Origin: an uncultured Anaerolineae bacterium
Lineage (GTDB): Bacteria > Chloroflexota > Anaerolineae > Anaerolineales > Villigracilaceae
Length of the DNA stretch: 64,000 nt
NCBI GenBank assembly: GCA_903875215.1
Contig: CAIQVH010000016.1
Coordinates: 434,001-498,000, forward strand
Direction of reading: 5' to 3'
Positions 1 through 8,998 of the stretch are shown here, piece after piece. Made by a program: the position numbers and the translations under genes. Every line of letters begins with the position of its first letter. Position 1 is the first letter of the stretch. The notes beneath the pieces were generated by a model. That model worked only from the letters and a program-made list of their open reading frames with translations, ran no database searches and was not told where the DNA came from.

Positions 1-1506
1 CGCGAAACCGTCAACCAGATCCTCAAACGCGAAGACCTGCTCGACGACGAAAACTACGTCACCCTGGCGCGTGAAGTACGCCGCGAAGGTCGTTCCACCG
101 CCCGCATCAACGGCCGCACCGTCAACGTGACCCTGCTGCGCGAAATTGGCGCCAGCCTGGTGGATATTCACGGCCAGACCGAACATCTCTCTCTGCTCGA
201 TGTGCGCGCCCACCTCGGCCTGCTCGACCGTTACAGCGATGTGGAACCCCTGCTCGGCAGTTACCGTCAAACCTACTCTGCCCTGCAAACCCTGCGCCGC
301 GACCTGGCCAGTCTGCGCGCCGCCCAGGCCGATTCCACTCGCCGCATCGAAATGCTCACCTTCCAGGTGGAAGAAATCGAATCGGCGCGGATCAAACCCG
401 GCGAAGACGAAGAACTGCGCCAGGAACGCGACCGGCTGGCCAACGCCGAATCGTTGGCCGCCAATGCCCAGGAAGCCATCCTGCTGCTCGATGAAGGTTC
501 GCCCGAAACCCCCGCCATCACCGACCAGCTCGGGCAGACCGTCGCCGCGCTGGCCTCATTGGCGCGCGTGGACGCCTCGCAAACCGAACTGGCCGCCCGC
601 GCCGAAACCCTGCTCGAAAACCTGGCCGACATCGCCGCTGACCTGCGCAACTACCTCGAACGGATCGAATTCAACCCGCGCCGCCTCGAACAAGTCGAAG
701 AACGCCTCGACCTGCTGCACCGCCTGATGCGAAAATATGGCGGCACGCTGGCTGCTGTCAGCGCCTTTGGCGCGCAAGCCCGCCAACAGCTGGAAACCAT
801 CACCACCGCCGCCGAAAAAATTGACGAACTGGAAGCCCGCGAAGCCATCCTGCTCAACGAACTGGCCGCCCGCGCCGAAAAACTCTCAGAAAAACGCCAC
901 AAAGCTGCCGAAAAACTCGCGCGCGGCATTGAAACCGAGCTGAACGACCTGAAAATGGCCGCGGCCCGCTTTGCCGTGGATTTTCAGACCAGGGCAGATC
1001 CGGCTGGTTTGCCGGTGGCAGGCTCCCGCGTGGCGTTCGATGCCAGCGGATTCGACCGGGTGGAATTTCTCGTCGCGCCCAATCCGGGCGAAGGGTTGAA
1101 ACCGCTCGCCAAAATCGCCTCGGGGGGCGAAACCTCGCGCCTGATGCTGGCGCTCAAGAACGTCCTGGCCAAAGCCGACCAGGTGCCCAGCCTGGTCTTT
1201 GACGAAATTGATCAGGGCATTGGTGGGCGCATCGGCGGCGTGGTCGGGCACAAGCTCTGGCAGCTGGGGCGCCGGCACCAGGTGCTGGTCATCACCCACC
1301 TGCCGCAGCTGGCTGCCTTTGGCGACCAGCACTTCCAGGTCCAGAAGGTGATCAAGAACGGCCGCACCTCCACCGAAGTGCGCCACATGGCAGGCGATCA
1401 GCGCCTGCTGGAACTGGCCGGGATGCTTGGCGAAGTCAGCGAGGGCACGCTGCGCTCAGCCTCCGACCTGTTGCAATCGGCACAGGCCTTAAGTACCCCC
1501 CCTTAA
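1..1506 (+). CDS. recN: DNA repair protein RecN (5' end outside window)
   Basis: SMC-like ATPase that acts at double-strand breaks in RecA-dependent recombination. The reading frame is open from base 1, so the N-terminal Walker A lobe is lost at the window edge and about 501 residues remain. Visible are the conserved LVDIHGQ segment (around base 160), a long Glu/Arg/Ala-rich coiled coil (about 270-960), the ABC signature region KIASGGETSRLMLALK (around 1110-1160) and the Walker B stretch LVFDEIDQGIGG (around 1195), then the D-loop and ITHLPQ His-switch. An internal ATG/GTG start is not needed, because homology continues upstream through GRSTARINGRTV. A strong intrinsic terminator follows 8 bases after the stop. 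Confidence 0.97.
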   Translation, partial: RETVNQILKREDLLDDENYVTLAREVRREGRSTARINGRTVNVTLLREIGASLVDIHGQTEHLSLLDVRAHLGLLDRYSDVEPLLGSYRQTYSALQTLRRDLASLRAAQADSTRRIEMLTFQVEEIESARIKPGEDEELRQERDRLANAESLAANAQEAILLLDEGSPETPAITDQLGQTVAALASLARVDASQTELAARAETLLENLADIAADLRNYLERIEFNPRRLEQVEERLDLLHRLMRKYGGTLAAVSAFGAQARQQLETITTAAEKIDELEAREAILLNELAARAEKLSEKRHKAAEKLARGIETELNDLKMAAARFAVDFQTRADPAGLPVAGSRVAFDASGFDRVEFLVAPNPGEGLKPLAKIASGGETSRLMLALKNVLAKADQVPSLVFDEIDQGIGGRIGGVVGHKLWQLGRRHQVLVITHLPQLAAFGDQHFQVQKVIKNGRTSTEVRHMAGDQRLLELAGMLGEVSEGTLRSASDLLQSAQALSTPP

Positions 1507-1513
1507 AACGCCT

Positions 1514-1547
1514 AAACCCCCGCTTTGGATGTGTAAAGCGGGGGTTT
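1514..1547 (+). terminator. Intrinsic terminator of recN
   Basis: A 13-bp stem (AAACCCCCGCTTT / AAAGCGGGGGTTT) with an 8-nt loop, running into a T-run. It lies 8 nt after the recN stop and ends only about 19 nt before the ATG of the next gene, so that gene needs its own very close promoter. Confidence 0.9.
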
Positions 1548-1565
1548 TTGTGTAAAAATAGCGAC

Positions 1566-4500
1566 ATGCTCCGCATTCACTTGTTTGGTGCCCCAACCGT
1601 CTATAATGAACAAGGCGACCCGCTGCTGATTAAGCGCCGCCTGACGCGCGGACTGCTCTATTACCTGGCCGCCCAGGGCCGCCCGCTGACGCGCGACCAC
1701 CTGGTGGACCGCTTCTGGCCCAACATCCCCCTCGACCGAGCCCGAGCCGCCCTGCGCGACAGCCTGGGCAAACTGCGCGAAGCCCTGCCCGAAGCGGATA
1801 AAGATCTACTGCAAGCCACGCGCGACAGTGTGACGCTCGATTTTCGACGGGTGACGGTTGACCTGCTCGAAATCCAGGCCCTGCTCGAGAAAATTAACAC
1901 CAGCGTTTGGAAACTGCCCGATCTCCAGCCGCTGCCCGCCGAACATTATCGCCAGATGCTGCGCGTGATGCAGCTCTGGGATGGGCGCAACTTCCTGCCC
2001 GGCGGCGATGTCGAATACTCGGAAGACCTCAGCGACTGGATGCGCGAGACCGAACAACAAATCACCCAGGACCTGGTGCGCATCTCCAAGCGGCTGGCCG
2101 CCCACGAAGCCGCCTCCGGCGATCCTGGCCAGGCTAACCGCTGGCTGCAACTGGCGCTGCAATTCGACGAATTCGACGCCGACATCCACCAGACCATCCT
2201 CGAAAACCACCTCAAAAACGACGCGCTTAAGGAAGCGCGCGCCTACTTTGAAAGCCTCGAACGCATCTACGGCGACAAGGACGACTATCCGCGTGGCGTG
2301 CGCGCCCTCGAAACACGCATCTATGCCAGCCCCGCCGCCCAACAGCCCGGCCTGCCTCCCGGCTGGAACCTGCGTCACAGCCTGCAAGTCCCTTTCATCG
2401 GCCAGGTGGAAATCCTCGCAGAACTGGAACGCGCCAGCCGCATCGGCGGCGCAGTCCTGATCTATGGCGAAGCCGGCGCCGGAAAAACCCGTCTCGTGCA
2501 GGAATTCTTCCGCCGCCAGAAAGGCTTCCCACGCCTGCTGCTGGCCGCCTGCCAGCCGCTCGAATCCGGCATCCCCTTTTCCCCCTGGGTCAGCCTGCTG
2601 CGCAGTTCCATCACCCCTGCCGAATGGCGCACTCTCGACCCAACCTGGGCTGCCCTGCTGGCCGTCCTCCTGCCCGAAATCAGCCAGGCCCGTCCCGATA
2701 AACTCACCAAACCGCCCGAAGTCTCACGCGGCGCGCTGCTCGAGGCCATCCGCAAAACCCTGCTGATGCTGGCCAATAAAGGCCCGCTCATCCTCGTCAT
2801 AGACGACGTCCACTGGGCCGACGAATCCACGCTCGCCATCCTCGCCTACCTGCTGCGCGAAGAATTCTTCAGCCAGGGACGCGGACTGCTGGTGATGACC
2901 GCCCGCATCGAAGAACAGAATCCACAACTCGACCGCTTCCTGCTCAGCTCCTACCCGCAGCCGGTGCGCCGTTTCGAAATGCGTGCCCTCGCCTCCGAAG
3001 AAATCGCCGAGCTGTGCGAACTGGTCCTCTCGCGGCCCCTGCCCTTCCTGCTGATTGAACAACTCGAACAGGATACCGGTGGAAACCCCTTCTTCCTGCT
3101 CGAAATCCTCGCCCGCCTGCAAGAAAGCTTCCCCGCCGAAGAACTGGCCGCCGCCGAAAGCCTGCCCCTGCCCGCCTCCATCAGCGACCTCGTCAAAACC
3201 CGGCTGGCAGGTCTGCCCGCCGAAGCCCGTGAACTGCTCTCCATTGGCGCCGTCCTGGGCAGCTCCTTTGAACTCGCCATCCTGGAAAAAACCGTCAGCC
3301 TGCCTCCCGAAACCATCATCGACGCGCTCGAAGCCCTCGAAAACACCCGCCTGATCCGCTCCCAGGACGGCGACCGGCCCAGTTACGCCTTCCGTCACGA
3401 AAAAATCCGCGAAAGCCTGCTAAATGAACTCAGCCCGGGCCGCAAACGACTGCTCAACCAAAAATGTGCCGCCGCTCTCGAAGCCTATCACGGCAACGAG
3501 ACCGGCAAAATCGCATCCAAACTGGCCCTGCATTATGAAGCCGCCGGAGAACTGCGCAACGCTTTTGAATATTGGAAAATCGCCGGACAAAACGCCTACC
3601 GCCTGGTCTCCTTCTATGATTGCGTGGAAGCCTACCACCGTGCCGAACGGCTGCTGCCGCGCGCCATCGGCCTGGGTGACGAACAAATCTACGAACTATA
3701 CCTGGCCTGGATTACCCTGGCCTTTGAAAACGACGACGCCGCCGAACTGGAAAGACTCAGCCAGAACCTGGGCGCCCTGGGACGCGAACGTACCAGTGAT
3801 CTGCTGATTGGTGCCGCCAGCGCCGCTTCTGGCGAAGCCCACATGGTGCGCAACCAGTTTGAATTGGCCATGCAGGCTGCCCGACAGGCCTACCCGGCGC
3901 TGGCGCGCAGCGGCCACCCCCTCGAAATGGCCTGGTTGATGCTGCGGCAGGGCGCCTACCTGTACCAGCTCGGGCACCTCGCCGAAGCACAAGATTGGTT
4001 CAAAAAAGTGCTGCAAACCACCGCCGAAACTGCCGACCCGCACCTTCTCACCGTTCGCGCGGCAGCCAACTACCAGATGAGCATCACCGAAACCCTGGCC
4101 GGATTCCCCACCCGCGCAATTGAGCATGCCCGCCAAACTTTGCAAGACGCCGACCTCTCCGGCCACCTGTACGGCAAAATTATCGCCCACAGCGCCCTGG
4201 GACTGGCATACTATCTCAGCGGAGAACCCAGCCTGGGGCGGGAAGCCTGCCAGCAGGGGCTGACCCTCACCAGCCAGATGTCTGGCTGGCGTATGGTTGC
4301 CTTCCTGGAACTTTACTGCGGCATGAACGAACTGGAAATGGGCCTGACCGGCTCCGCCTGGAAGCACGCCCAACATGCCATTGAACTTGGCCGCAAATAC
4401 AACCACGGCGAAATCATCAGCGCTGGCTATAGCATCCTCGGCGACATTCATCGCCGCTTGCAAAACCTGGAAAAAGCGCTGCATGCCTACGAACAGGGCC

Positions 4501-5057
4501 TGGCTGCCGCCGGAGACCAATTCGTCCACCTGGAAAGCCTCTACCGGCGTGGAGCCTGCCTCGTCCGGCTGGGCCAACCTGCCGGGTTGACGCAAATCCG
4601 CCAGGCCCGGGAAATCGCCGCAAGTCAGGGCCTGGGCGGCATCCTGGCCCTGGCCAGTCTCAGCGAATTGGGTGCGCTGGCAGACTTGCAAGATCAGCCC
4701 GCTTTTGAAGCCCGCGCTGAATGGTTTCTCTCCATCGCCCCGGCCAGTCTCGGCCCCGAACAGACCTCCGCCCACCTCCAACGCCTGCGCGGCGCTTTGC
4801 TTATGCAGCAAGGCCGCCCCGCCGCCGCCCTGCCCCTGCTAACCGAAGCCGCCCGCTGGTATCAGGCCCACACCTTCCGCTGGCTCGAATTTGACTGCCT
4901 TCAAATGCAAGCCACTGCCCTGGCCCAACTGGAACAACCCGCCGAAGACACCCACACCCGCCTCAACAGCCTGCTCGATGAAATCGAAACCGGGCTGGAA
5001 GATGCCCCCATACTGCACGAATGGCAGCTCTTCTGGGAAAAATACGGAATCAGCTGA
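1566..5057 (+). CDS. SARP/BTAD-type regulator with AAA ATPase and TPR repeats
   Basis: Large (1163 aa) cytoplasmic transcriptional regulator. Residues 1-95 are an OmpR/SARP-like winged helix. About 96-235 are the all-helical BTAD domain. A STAND/AAA ATPase follows, with Walker A GEAGAGKTR near residue 300 and Walker B LILVIDDVHWAD near residue 408. The C-terminal half (about 640-1150) is Ala/Leu-rich helical repeats of TPR type. I chose the ATG at 1566: a TTG at 1548 would lie inside the recN terminator. The A/T-rich TAAAAAT box ends 6 nt before this ATG, so the mRNA may be leaderless. Such proteins act as signal-gated activators; the target is unknown. A hairpin terminator follows. Confidence 0.9.
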   Translation: MLRIHLFGAPTVYNEQGDPLLIKRRLTRGLLYYLAAQGRPLTRDHLVDRFWPNIPLDRARAALRDSLGKLREALPEADKDLLQATRDSVTLDFRRVTVDLLEIQALLEKINTSVWKLPDLQPLPAEHYRQMLRVMQLWDGRNFLPGGDVEYSEDLSDWMRETEQQITQDLVRISKRLAAHEAASGDPGQANRWLQLALQFDEFDADIHQTILENHLKNDALKEARAYFESLERIYGDKDDYPRGVRALETRIYASPAAQQPGLPPGWNLRHSLQVPFIGQVEILAELERASRIGGAVLIYGEAGAGKTRLVQEFFRRQKGFPRLLLAACQPLESGIPFSPWVSLLRSSITPAEWRTLDPTWAALLAVLLPEISQARPDKLTKPPEVSRGALLEAIRKTLLMLANKGPLILVIDDVHWADESTLAILAYLLREEFFSQGRGLLVMTARIEEQNPQLDRFLLSSYPQPVRRFEMRALASEEIAELCELVLSRPLPFLLIEQLEQDTGGNPFFLLEILARLQESFPAEELAAAESLPLPASISDLVKTRLAGLPAEARELLSIGAVLGSSFELAILEKTVSLPPETIIDALEALENTRLIRSQDGDRPSYAFRHEKIRESLLNELSPGRKRLLNQKCAAALEAYHGNETGKIASKLALHYEAAGELRNAFEYWKIAGQNAYRLVSFYDCVEAYHRAERLLPRAIGLGDEQIYELYLAWITLAFENDDAAELERLSQNLGALGRERTSDLLIGAASAASGEAHMVRNQFELAMQAARQAYPALARSGHPLEMAWLMLRQGAYLYQLGHLAEAQDWFKKVLQTTAETADPHLLTVRAAANYQMSITETLAGFPTRAIEHARQTLQDADLSGHLYGKIIAHSALGLAYYLSGEPSLGREACQQGLTLTSQMSGWRMVAFLELYCGMNELEMGLTGSAWKHAQHAIELGRKYNHGEIISAGYSILGDIHRRLQNLEKALHAYEQGLAAAGDQFVHLESLYRRGACLVRLGQPAGLTQIRQAREIAASQGLGGILALASLSELGALADLQDQPAFEARAEWFLSIAPASLGPEQTSAHLQRLRGALLMQQGRPAAALPLLTEAARWYQAHTFRWLEFDCLQMQATALAQLEQPAEDTHTRLNSLLDEIETGLEDAPILHEWQLFWEKYGIS

Positions 5058-5163
5058 GCACTTTGCAAAAACCTTACAAAAATGCAAGTTTTGTCTACGA
5101 TCTGTCTACGCCCGGCGAGTATCATACGGTTAATAACAAACGTGGTGGGGCCCACGTAACAGG

Positions 5164-5210
5164 CACCGGCGCACAGGAAGGGGGACTTCCGCGGCCGGTG
5201 TTTGTATTTT
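5164..5210 (+). terminator. Hairpin with T-rich tail after the SARP gene
   Basis: Outer stem CACCGGC/GCCGGTG (5164-5170 with 5194-5200) enclosing an inner stem GGAAG/CTTCC (5176-5180 with 5186-5190), followed by TTTGTATTTT. It is a probable terminator about 110 nt after the SARP gene. The rest of 5058-5343 shows no coding signal. Confidence 0.6.
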
Positions 5211-5343
5211 AAAGCCCTCCCCAAAACTCCATTGTTGCCAGGCAAATCGTCATTCCCCCCTGGTAGAATCGTTTTCAGATTCTTCACCAGGCGATATTTT
5301 GTTTTTCTTATCCAGCTCTCTTAAAATTCTACAGAAACCTACA

Positions 5344-5371
5344 TTGACGCAGTCCTGGCATTCTGTACAAT
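5344..5371 (+). promoter_or_regulatory. Sigma-70-like promoter sequence
   Basis: TTGACG (5344-5349), a 16-bp spacer and TACAAT (5366-5371) match a housekeeping promoter. It lies immediately before the BCD-transporter remnant and could drive the HTH gene at 5667 through it. Confidence 0.45.
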
Positions 5372-5374
5372 TAG

Positions 5375-5620
5375 CGCAACTTATCCAACCCCACATTCTA
5401 TGGCGGTGTTGTGCTGCTCGGCGCCGGAACAGGTCTCTCCACCGTGGCCAACCTGGCTCTCATGCTTGATGTGACGCTGCCCGGCTACCTGGTGGTCTTT
5501 GGGCTGGAGGTTGTTATGTTTGTAGCGGCTGCCGGTCTGTTGGAAACAATCAACGCACAGTCTTTTCAGCGCCAGGTAAGCTCGCCATCGGCGCTGGAGC
5601 GCGCAGCCCTGGCTGACTAA
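5375..5620 (+). pseudogene. C-terminal remnant of a BCD/PucC-family MFS transporter
   Basis: Only about 80 codons are open, starting after a TAG at 5372, with no convincing start or ribosome site. The peptide contains FYGGVVLLGAGTGLSTVANL, then LDVTLPGYLVVFGLEVVMF and ends after INAQSFQR. This resembles the last two membrane helices and tail of the PucC/bacteriochlorophyll-delivery branch of the major facilitator superfamily, whose members are normally above 400 residues. No matching upstream part is seen. I read it as the tail left after a deletion. An alternative is a real 70-residue membrane peptide starting at GTG 5411. The family call rests on recalled motif similarity only. Confidence 0.5.
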
Positions 5621-5624
5621 CCCT

Positions 5625-5647
5625 CGGAGAGAGACTCTCTCTCTCCG
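5625..5647. other. Perfect 10-bp hairpin before the HTH gene
   Basis: CGGAGAGAGA (5625-5634) pairs with TCTCTCTCCG (5638-5647) across a 3-nt loop. It sits between the transporter remnant and the ATG at 5667. There is no T-tract, so it is not a classic terminator; it may be a leader structure or an operator. Confidence 0.5.
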
Positions 5648-5666
5648 AACACTAAGAGAGCATCGC

Positions 5667-6305
5667 ATGGCCATCAACCCAAAACCAGACTGGCTCAGCC
5701 TCCAAGCGGCAGCCACCCTGCTCGGTGTGCACCCATCCACCGTGCGGTTGTGGTCCGATAAGGGCATTCTCCCGACACACCGCACATCGGGCGGGCACCG
5801 CCGTTACCTGCGCACTGAAATCGATCTATGGATGGATACCTCGCGCAACACCCACGCCCCCGAGCCTGGCAGCGCCCTGCAGAGCGCCGCCAGCCAGATT
5901 CGAATGCGGATCAGCGAGGGGCGGCTGGAAGCCGAGCCTTGGTACCAAAAGCTCGGCCCCGAGGCGCGCGCGCAATATCGTCAGAGCGGCGAAACCCTGA
6001 TGCGCACCCTGCTGGCCTCCCTGGTGAGCGAAAACAGCCAAAATGCCGGGGAAGCTTTTGCGCTCGGCTATGAGTATGCTTCCCGGGCGCGTCGTTACGA
6101 GTTAAGCAGCGTGGAGGCGGTGCGGGCCTTTTTATTTTTTCGCAATCTTCTGCTAGAGGCCTTGATCAACACTTACGAGGCAGCCCGTGTGCCGCCCGGG
6201 CAGGCCTGGGGACGACTGTTGAATCGCCTGCATGGTTTTACCGACCAGGTCTTGATTTCCTTGCTCGAAACCTGCGCAGCCCTGGATGGCACGCGCCAAC
6301 AATAA
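5667..6305 (+). CDS. MerR/excisionase-like HTH regulator with helical C-terminal domain
   Basis: A 212-residue soluble protein. Residues 10-55 form a MerR/BldC-type winged helix: LSLQAAATLLGVHPSTVRLW is followed by a Gly-Thr-rich turn and SGGHRRYLRTEIDLW, the typical wing of DNA-binding excisionase-like domains. The rest (about 75-205) is predicted all-helical and resembles sensory domains of the RsbRD type (tentative). It ends with CAALDGTRQQ. The next gene, a membrane protein, begins 30 nt downstream with its own ribosome site, so the two may be co-transcribed and the regulator may respond to a signal linked to that protein. The ligand is unknown. Confidence 0.75.
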   Translation: MAINPKPDWLSLQAAATLLGVHPSTVRLWSDKGILPTHRTSGGHRRYLRTEIDLWMDTSRNTHAPEPGSALQSAASQIRMRISEGRLEAEPWYQKLGPEARAQYRQSGETLMRTLLASLVSENSQNAGEAFALGYEYASRARRYELSSVEAVRAFLFFRNLLLEALINTYEAARVPPGQAWGRLLNRLHGFTDQVLISLLETCAALDGTRQQ

Positions 6306-6335
6306 ATCTGTTCCACTCAAAAAGGAAATAACCCC

Positions 6336-7055
6336 TTGAAAATCATCTCCCTTGTTTCCACTCTCATCACATTTGCATTCACCTATGCCGTTTTCCGGCG
6401 CTACCAACGCAAAGGCGGAGCCCACCTGGCCCATTGGGCCTTTGGCCTGTTCCTCTATGGTCTCGGGACGATGAGCGAATTCATCCTGGGCCTGACTTTT
6501 AACGGCTGGGTGCTGAAGATCTGGTACCTGACCGGGGCCATGCTGACCGCCGCATGGCTGGGCCAAGGCAGTCTGGTTCTGCTGATTCGCAAGAAAAACC
6601 TGGCTCCCGGGCTGAGCTATGCGCTTGGGCTGGTTTCTGCCGTGGCACTGATCCTGTTGCTGGCTGCCCCCTTGACCGGCGCAGCAGGCGGTTTCAATAT
6701 CAACCAGCCTGTTTCCACACAATATCGCGAGATTTTGTCGCGCAACGGCCTGACCATCGCGCTGACCATATTGCTTAACATTTATGGCACGTTCGGGTTA
6801 TTTGGCGGGGCACTGTATTCTGCTTTCCTGTTCTGGCGCAAACAAGTGCTGGCCGGGCGCATGTTCGGCAATATTCTGATCGCCGCTGGGGCGCTGGCGC
6901 CCGCAATGGCCGGAACGCTGATCAGGTTGGGACTTGTTGACGCACTCTACATCAGCGAATTGATTGGCAGCCTGTTGATGTTCGCCGGCTTTATCCTGGC
7001 CACCTCTGGCAAAGATACCCGCGCCACCCCCGCAGCCAGCTCCCAGCCGGCCTGA
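6336..7055 (+). CDS. Seven-helix integral membrane protein, function unknown
   Basis: A 239-residue hydrophobic protein with about seven membrane segments (near residues 3-20, 32-52, 60-82, 95-115, 138-160, 175-197 and 205-225) and a short polar Ala/Thr/Ser-rich tail. A TTG start at 6336 is used because AAAGGA (6321-6326) lies about 9 nt upstream and no ATG fits the first helix. Conserved-looking loops include RRYQRKGG after helix 1. I do not recognise the family. Seven helices with an outside N terminus would suit a 7TM sensor-like fold, but this is conjecture. It is probably co-transcribed with the HTH gene. Confidence 0.7.
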   Translation: MKIISLVSTLITFAFTYAVFRRYQRKGGAHLAHWAFGLFLYGLGTMSEFILGLTFNGWVLKIWYLTGAMLTAAWLGQGSLVLLIRKKNLAPGLSYALGLVSAVALILLLAAPLTGAAGGFNINQPVSTQYREILSRNGLTIALTILLNIYGTFGLFGGALYSAFLFWRKQVLAGRMFGNILIAAGALAPAMAGTLIRLGLVDALYISELIGSLLMFAGFILATSGKDTRATPAASSQPA

Positions 7056-7121
7056 TCGTCCTGATTTCATCTTCATCGCAACAGTCCGGCCAAGATCTGC
7101 CGGGCTGTTTTGTTTTGCGGG

Positions 7122-7134
7122 TAAAATAGACCCA
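7122..7134 (+). promoter_or_regulatory. -10 box for a leaderless transcript
   Basis: TAAAAT (7122-7127) lies 6 nt before the ATG at 7134 and there is no Shine-Dalgarno sequence, so transcription should start at or next to the start codon. No clear -35 is seen. Confidence 0.5.
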
Positions 7135-7631
7135 TGACCAACCTTCTCAACGCTCCCCTTGTCAGCGAAACCCGGCGCAACCACGCCCTTGAACACGCCT
7201 GCATCCATCTTCTGTCGGCGCGTTTCCCGGGTCGTGCACTGGCCGGGCATTCCAACCCGACTGGCTTTTTCCTGATCGGCGACCTGCCAACCGAAGCCAT
7301 TCGCGCTGTGGCAGCAGAAGCGTTGGCCCGCCTGCAAAATGGAGAAAGCGAGCTGGCCATTCATCCCGGCTGCGGAACCAACTACCTGGTCAGCGGCGGG
7401 CTGGCAGCGATATTTGCCCTCCTCGGAATGAGCGGTATCCGCAGCAACCGCGACCGCTGGCAGCGCTTACCGCTCCTCATCCTGCTCTCAGCGCTGGCTT
7501 TTCTGATCAGCCAGCCGCTCGGGCCGATCTTGCAAAAACAAGTTACCACTGACGCCGACCCCAACGGGATGACGATTGTGGATATCTACCCGGTCGCCCG
7601 CAACATTCACCGTATCGTCACCTCCGCCTGA
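7134..7631 (+). CDS. DUF6391 family membrane-associated protein
   Basis: A 165-residue protein matching the DUF6391 pattern known from Cyanobacteria and Chloroflexota: RRNHALEHACIHLL near residue 14, GFFLIGDLPTEAI near 43, and LAIHPGCGTNYLVSGGLAA near 78-95. The two short histidine motifs (NHALEHA and AIHPGCGTN) could bind a metal, which is inference. Two hydrophobic segments (about 85-102 and 110-130) suggest membrane anchoring. The function of the family is not known. Its TGA overlaps the ATG of holA by one base (TGATG), so the two genes are translationally coupled. Confidence 0.75.
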   Translation: MTNLLNAPLVSETRRNHALEHACIHLLSARFPGRALAGHSNPTGFFLIGDLPTEAIRAVAAEALARLQNGESELAIHPGCGTNYLVSGGLAAIFALLGMSGIRSNRDRWQRLPLLILLSALAFLISQPLGPILQKQVTTDADPNGMTIVDIYPVARNIHRIVTSA

Positions 7632-8623
7632 TGCCCGCCTCCACCGCCCACATCTATTACTACTTTGGTAGTGACGAATACGCCATCCGCCAGCAGACCA
7701 GCCGCTTTAACAAGCTCTTCACCGACTCGACCACTGCTGACATGAATACCTCGCGCCTGGACGCGCGCACCGTCAGCAAGAGTGAACTGGCCAACGCCCT
7801 GGGCGCCATGCCCTTCCTCGCCCCGCAGCGCCTGGTCGTACTGGAAAACATCTCAAAACGTTATAGCGGCGTGGATGGGCATCAGGAATTCCTTGCCTTG
7901 CTCGAAACAGTGCCCCCGTCCACCCTCCTGGTGCTGATAGACCCCGAAGAAGTCAAATCCCAAGAGATCCCCAAGCATTGGATGGTGAAATGGATTGCAA
8001 AGGTCGCAGGAAAAGCCGAGTACCGCCTTTTTGTGCCTCCCAATGACCACGAAATGCCCGGCTGGATCGCCGCCGAGGCCAAACGCCAGGGCGGCAGCAT
8101 CGCGCCCGGCGCAGCCGCGCGCCTGGCCGAAATGACCGGCCAGGAAACCCGCCAGGCCGCCCAGGAAATCACCAAGTTGCTGACCTACGTCAACTATGCC
8201 CACCCCATCGGGCTGGAAGATGTCGAAGCGGTCAGCCTGGTCACCGCCAGCATCAACGTGTTTGACCTGGTGGCAGCGCTCGGCCAGCGCAATGGAAGAA
8301 AATCCCAGGCGCTGCTGCACCGCCTGCTCGAAGAGCACGATGCAGCCGAACTGTTCGGCCTGATCATCCGCCAGTTCCGCCTGCTGATCATGACTCGCGA
8401 GTTGATGGATGAGGGCGGAACCTATAAAGAAGCTCCAACCGCGCTGGCATTAAAACCGTACATCATCGAAAAAATCTGGCCGCAGGCCCAAAAAATCAAC
8501 ATTGAAACCCTGCTGGCCATTTATCACCGCCTGCTGGCCATGGACGAAGCCGCCAAAACCAGCGCCATGCCGCTCGACCTGGCGCTGGATACCTTCATCG
8601 TGGATTTGAGCGGCGGGCGCTGA
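7631..8623 (+). CDS. holA: DNA polymerase III subunit delta
   Basis: A 330-residue clamp-loader subunit that opens the beta clamp. It starts with YYYFGSDEYAIRQQ, the usual HolA opening where a canonical Walker A would be in other AAA proteins. The central part has the MPFLAPQRLVVLENI strand, followed by a helical C-terminal collar containing VNVFDLVAALGQRN-like residues (INVFDLVAALGQRNG near 211) and LIIRQFRLLI. Length is normal for the family (about 330-350). It begins on the last base of the DUF6391 stop and ends just before a strong bidirectional terminator. Confidence 0.93.
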   Translation: MPASTAHIYYYFGSDEYAIRQQTSRFNKLFTDSTTADMNTSRLDARTVSKSELANALGAMPFLAPQRLVVLENISKRYSGVDGHQEFLALLETVPPSTLLVLIDPEEVKSQEIPKHWMVKWIAKVAGKAEYRLFVPPNDHEMPGWIAAEAKRQGGSIAPGAAARLAEMTGQETRQAAQEITKLLTYVNYAHPIGLEDVEAVSLVTASINVFDLVAALGQRNGRKSQALLHRLLEEHDAAELFGLIIRQFRLLIMTRELMDEGGTYKEAPTALALKPYIIEKIWPQAQKINIETLLAIYHRLLAMDEAAKTSAMPLDLALDTFIVDLSGGR

Positions 8624-8640
8624 ACCCTGCTCGCAAAACA

Positions 8641-8684
8641 AAAAAAACACCGCAGACCGGGTGAAGAGGGTCTGCGGTGTTTTT
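8641..8684. terminator. Bidirectional intrinsic terminator between convergent genes
   Basis: A perfect stem of about 16 bp (8643-8658 with 8669-8684, core ACACCGCAGACC/GGTCTGCGGTGT) with a 10-nt loop, A-run on one side and T-run on the other. It serves holA on plus and the 97-aa gene on minus. Confidence 0.92.
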
Positions 8685-8702
8685 TCGATCGAGACGGCAG
8701 CG

Positions 8703-8996
8703 TTATTCGACAAACTCCCCGCCGCTGGCAACGCGCCGCTCAAGCAGGCGCCGGTCTTTGTCGAACTTCAACCCGACTTCGATTTGCTGGTAGCAATGGC
8801 GGCTGCCATCGCCCATCAGCACTTTGCGAGCATAGAACACATCCCCCCCCGATTCATATTCCACGCTCAGGTCATTATCCACATCCACCCGGCCTTCAAT
8901 CACCTCACCGCAGCGTTTGCAGCTTACCTGGTAGATGTAGTAGCGTTTTTCTGGTTTGGGCTTGATCCGCCCCAACAACCGGTCAAGGAAGCTCAT
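8703..8996 (-). CDS. Conserved small protein with one CxxC zinc-ribbon half
   Basis: A 97-residue cytoplasmic protein. The N terminus is MSFLDRLLGRIKPK followed by a single CKRCGE knuckle (near residue 26). The rest is beta-rich with a DVDNDLSVEYESGGDVFYARKVL-like hairpin (about 39-60) and one further Cys in HCYQQIE. One CxxC pair plus this Cys could make an incomplete zinc site or a dimeric one. The ribosome site AAGGAG precedes the ATG at 8996, two bases after the stop of the aldo/keto reductase, so it is the second gene of that operon. I do not recognise a function. Confidence 0.7.
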   Translation of the reverse strand: MSFLDRLLGRIKPKPEKRYYIYQVSCKRCGEVIEGRVDVDNDLSVEYESGGDVFYARKVLMGDGSRHCYQQIEVGLKFDKDRRLLERRVASGGEFVE

Positions 8997-8998
8997 TC

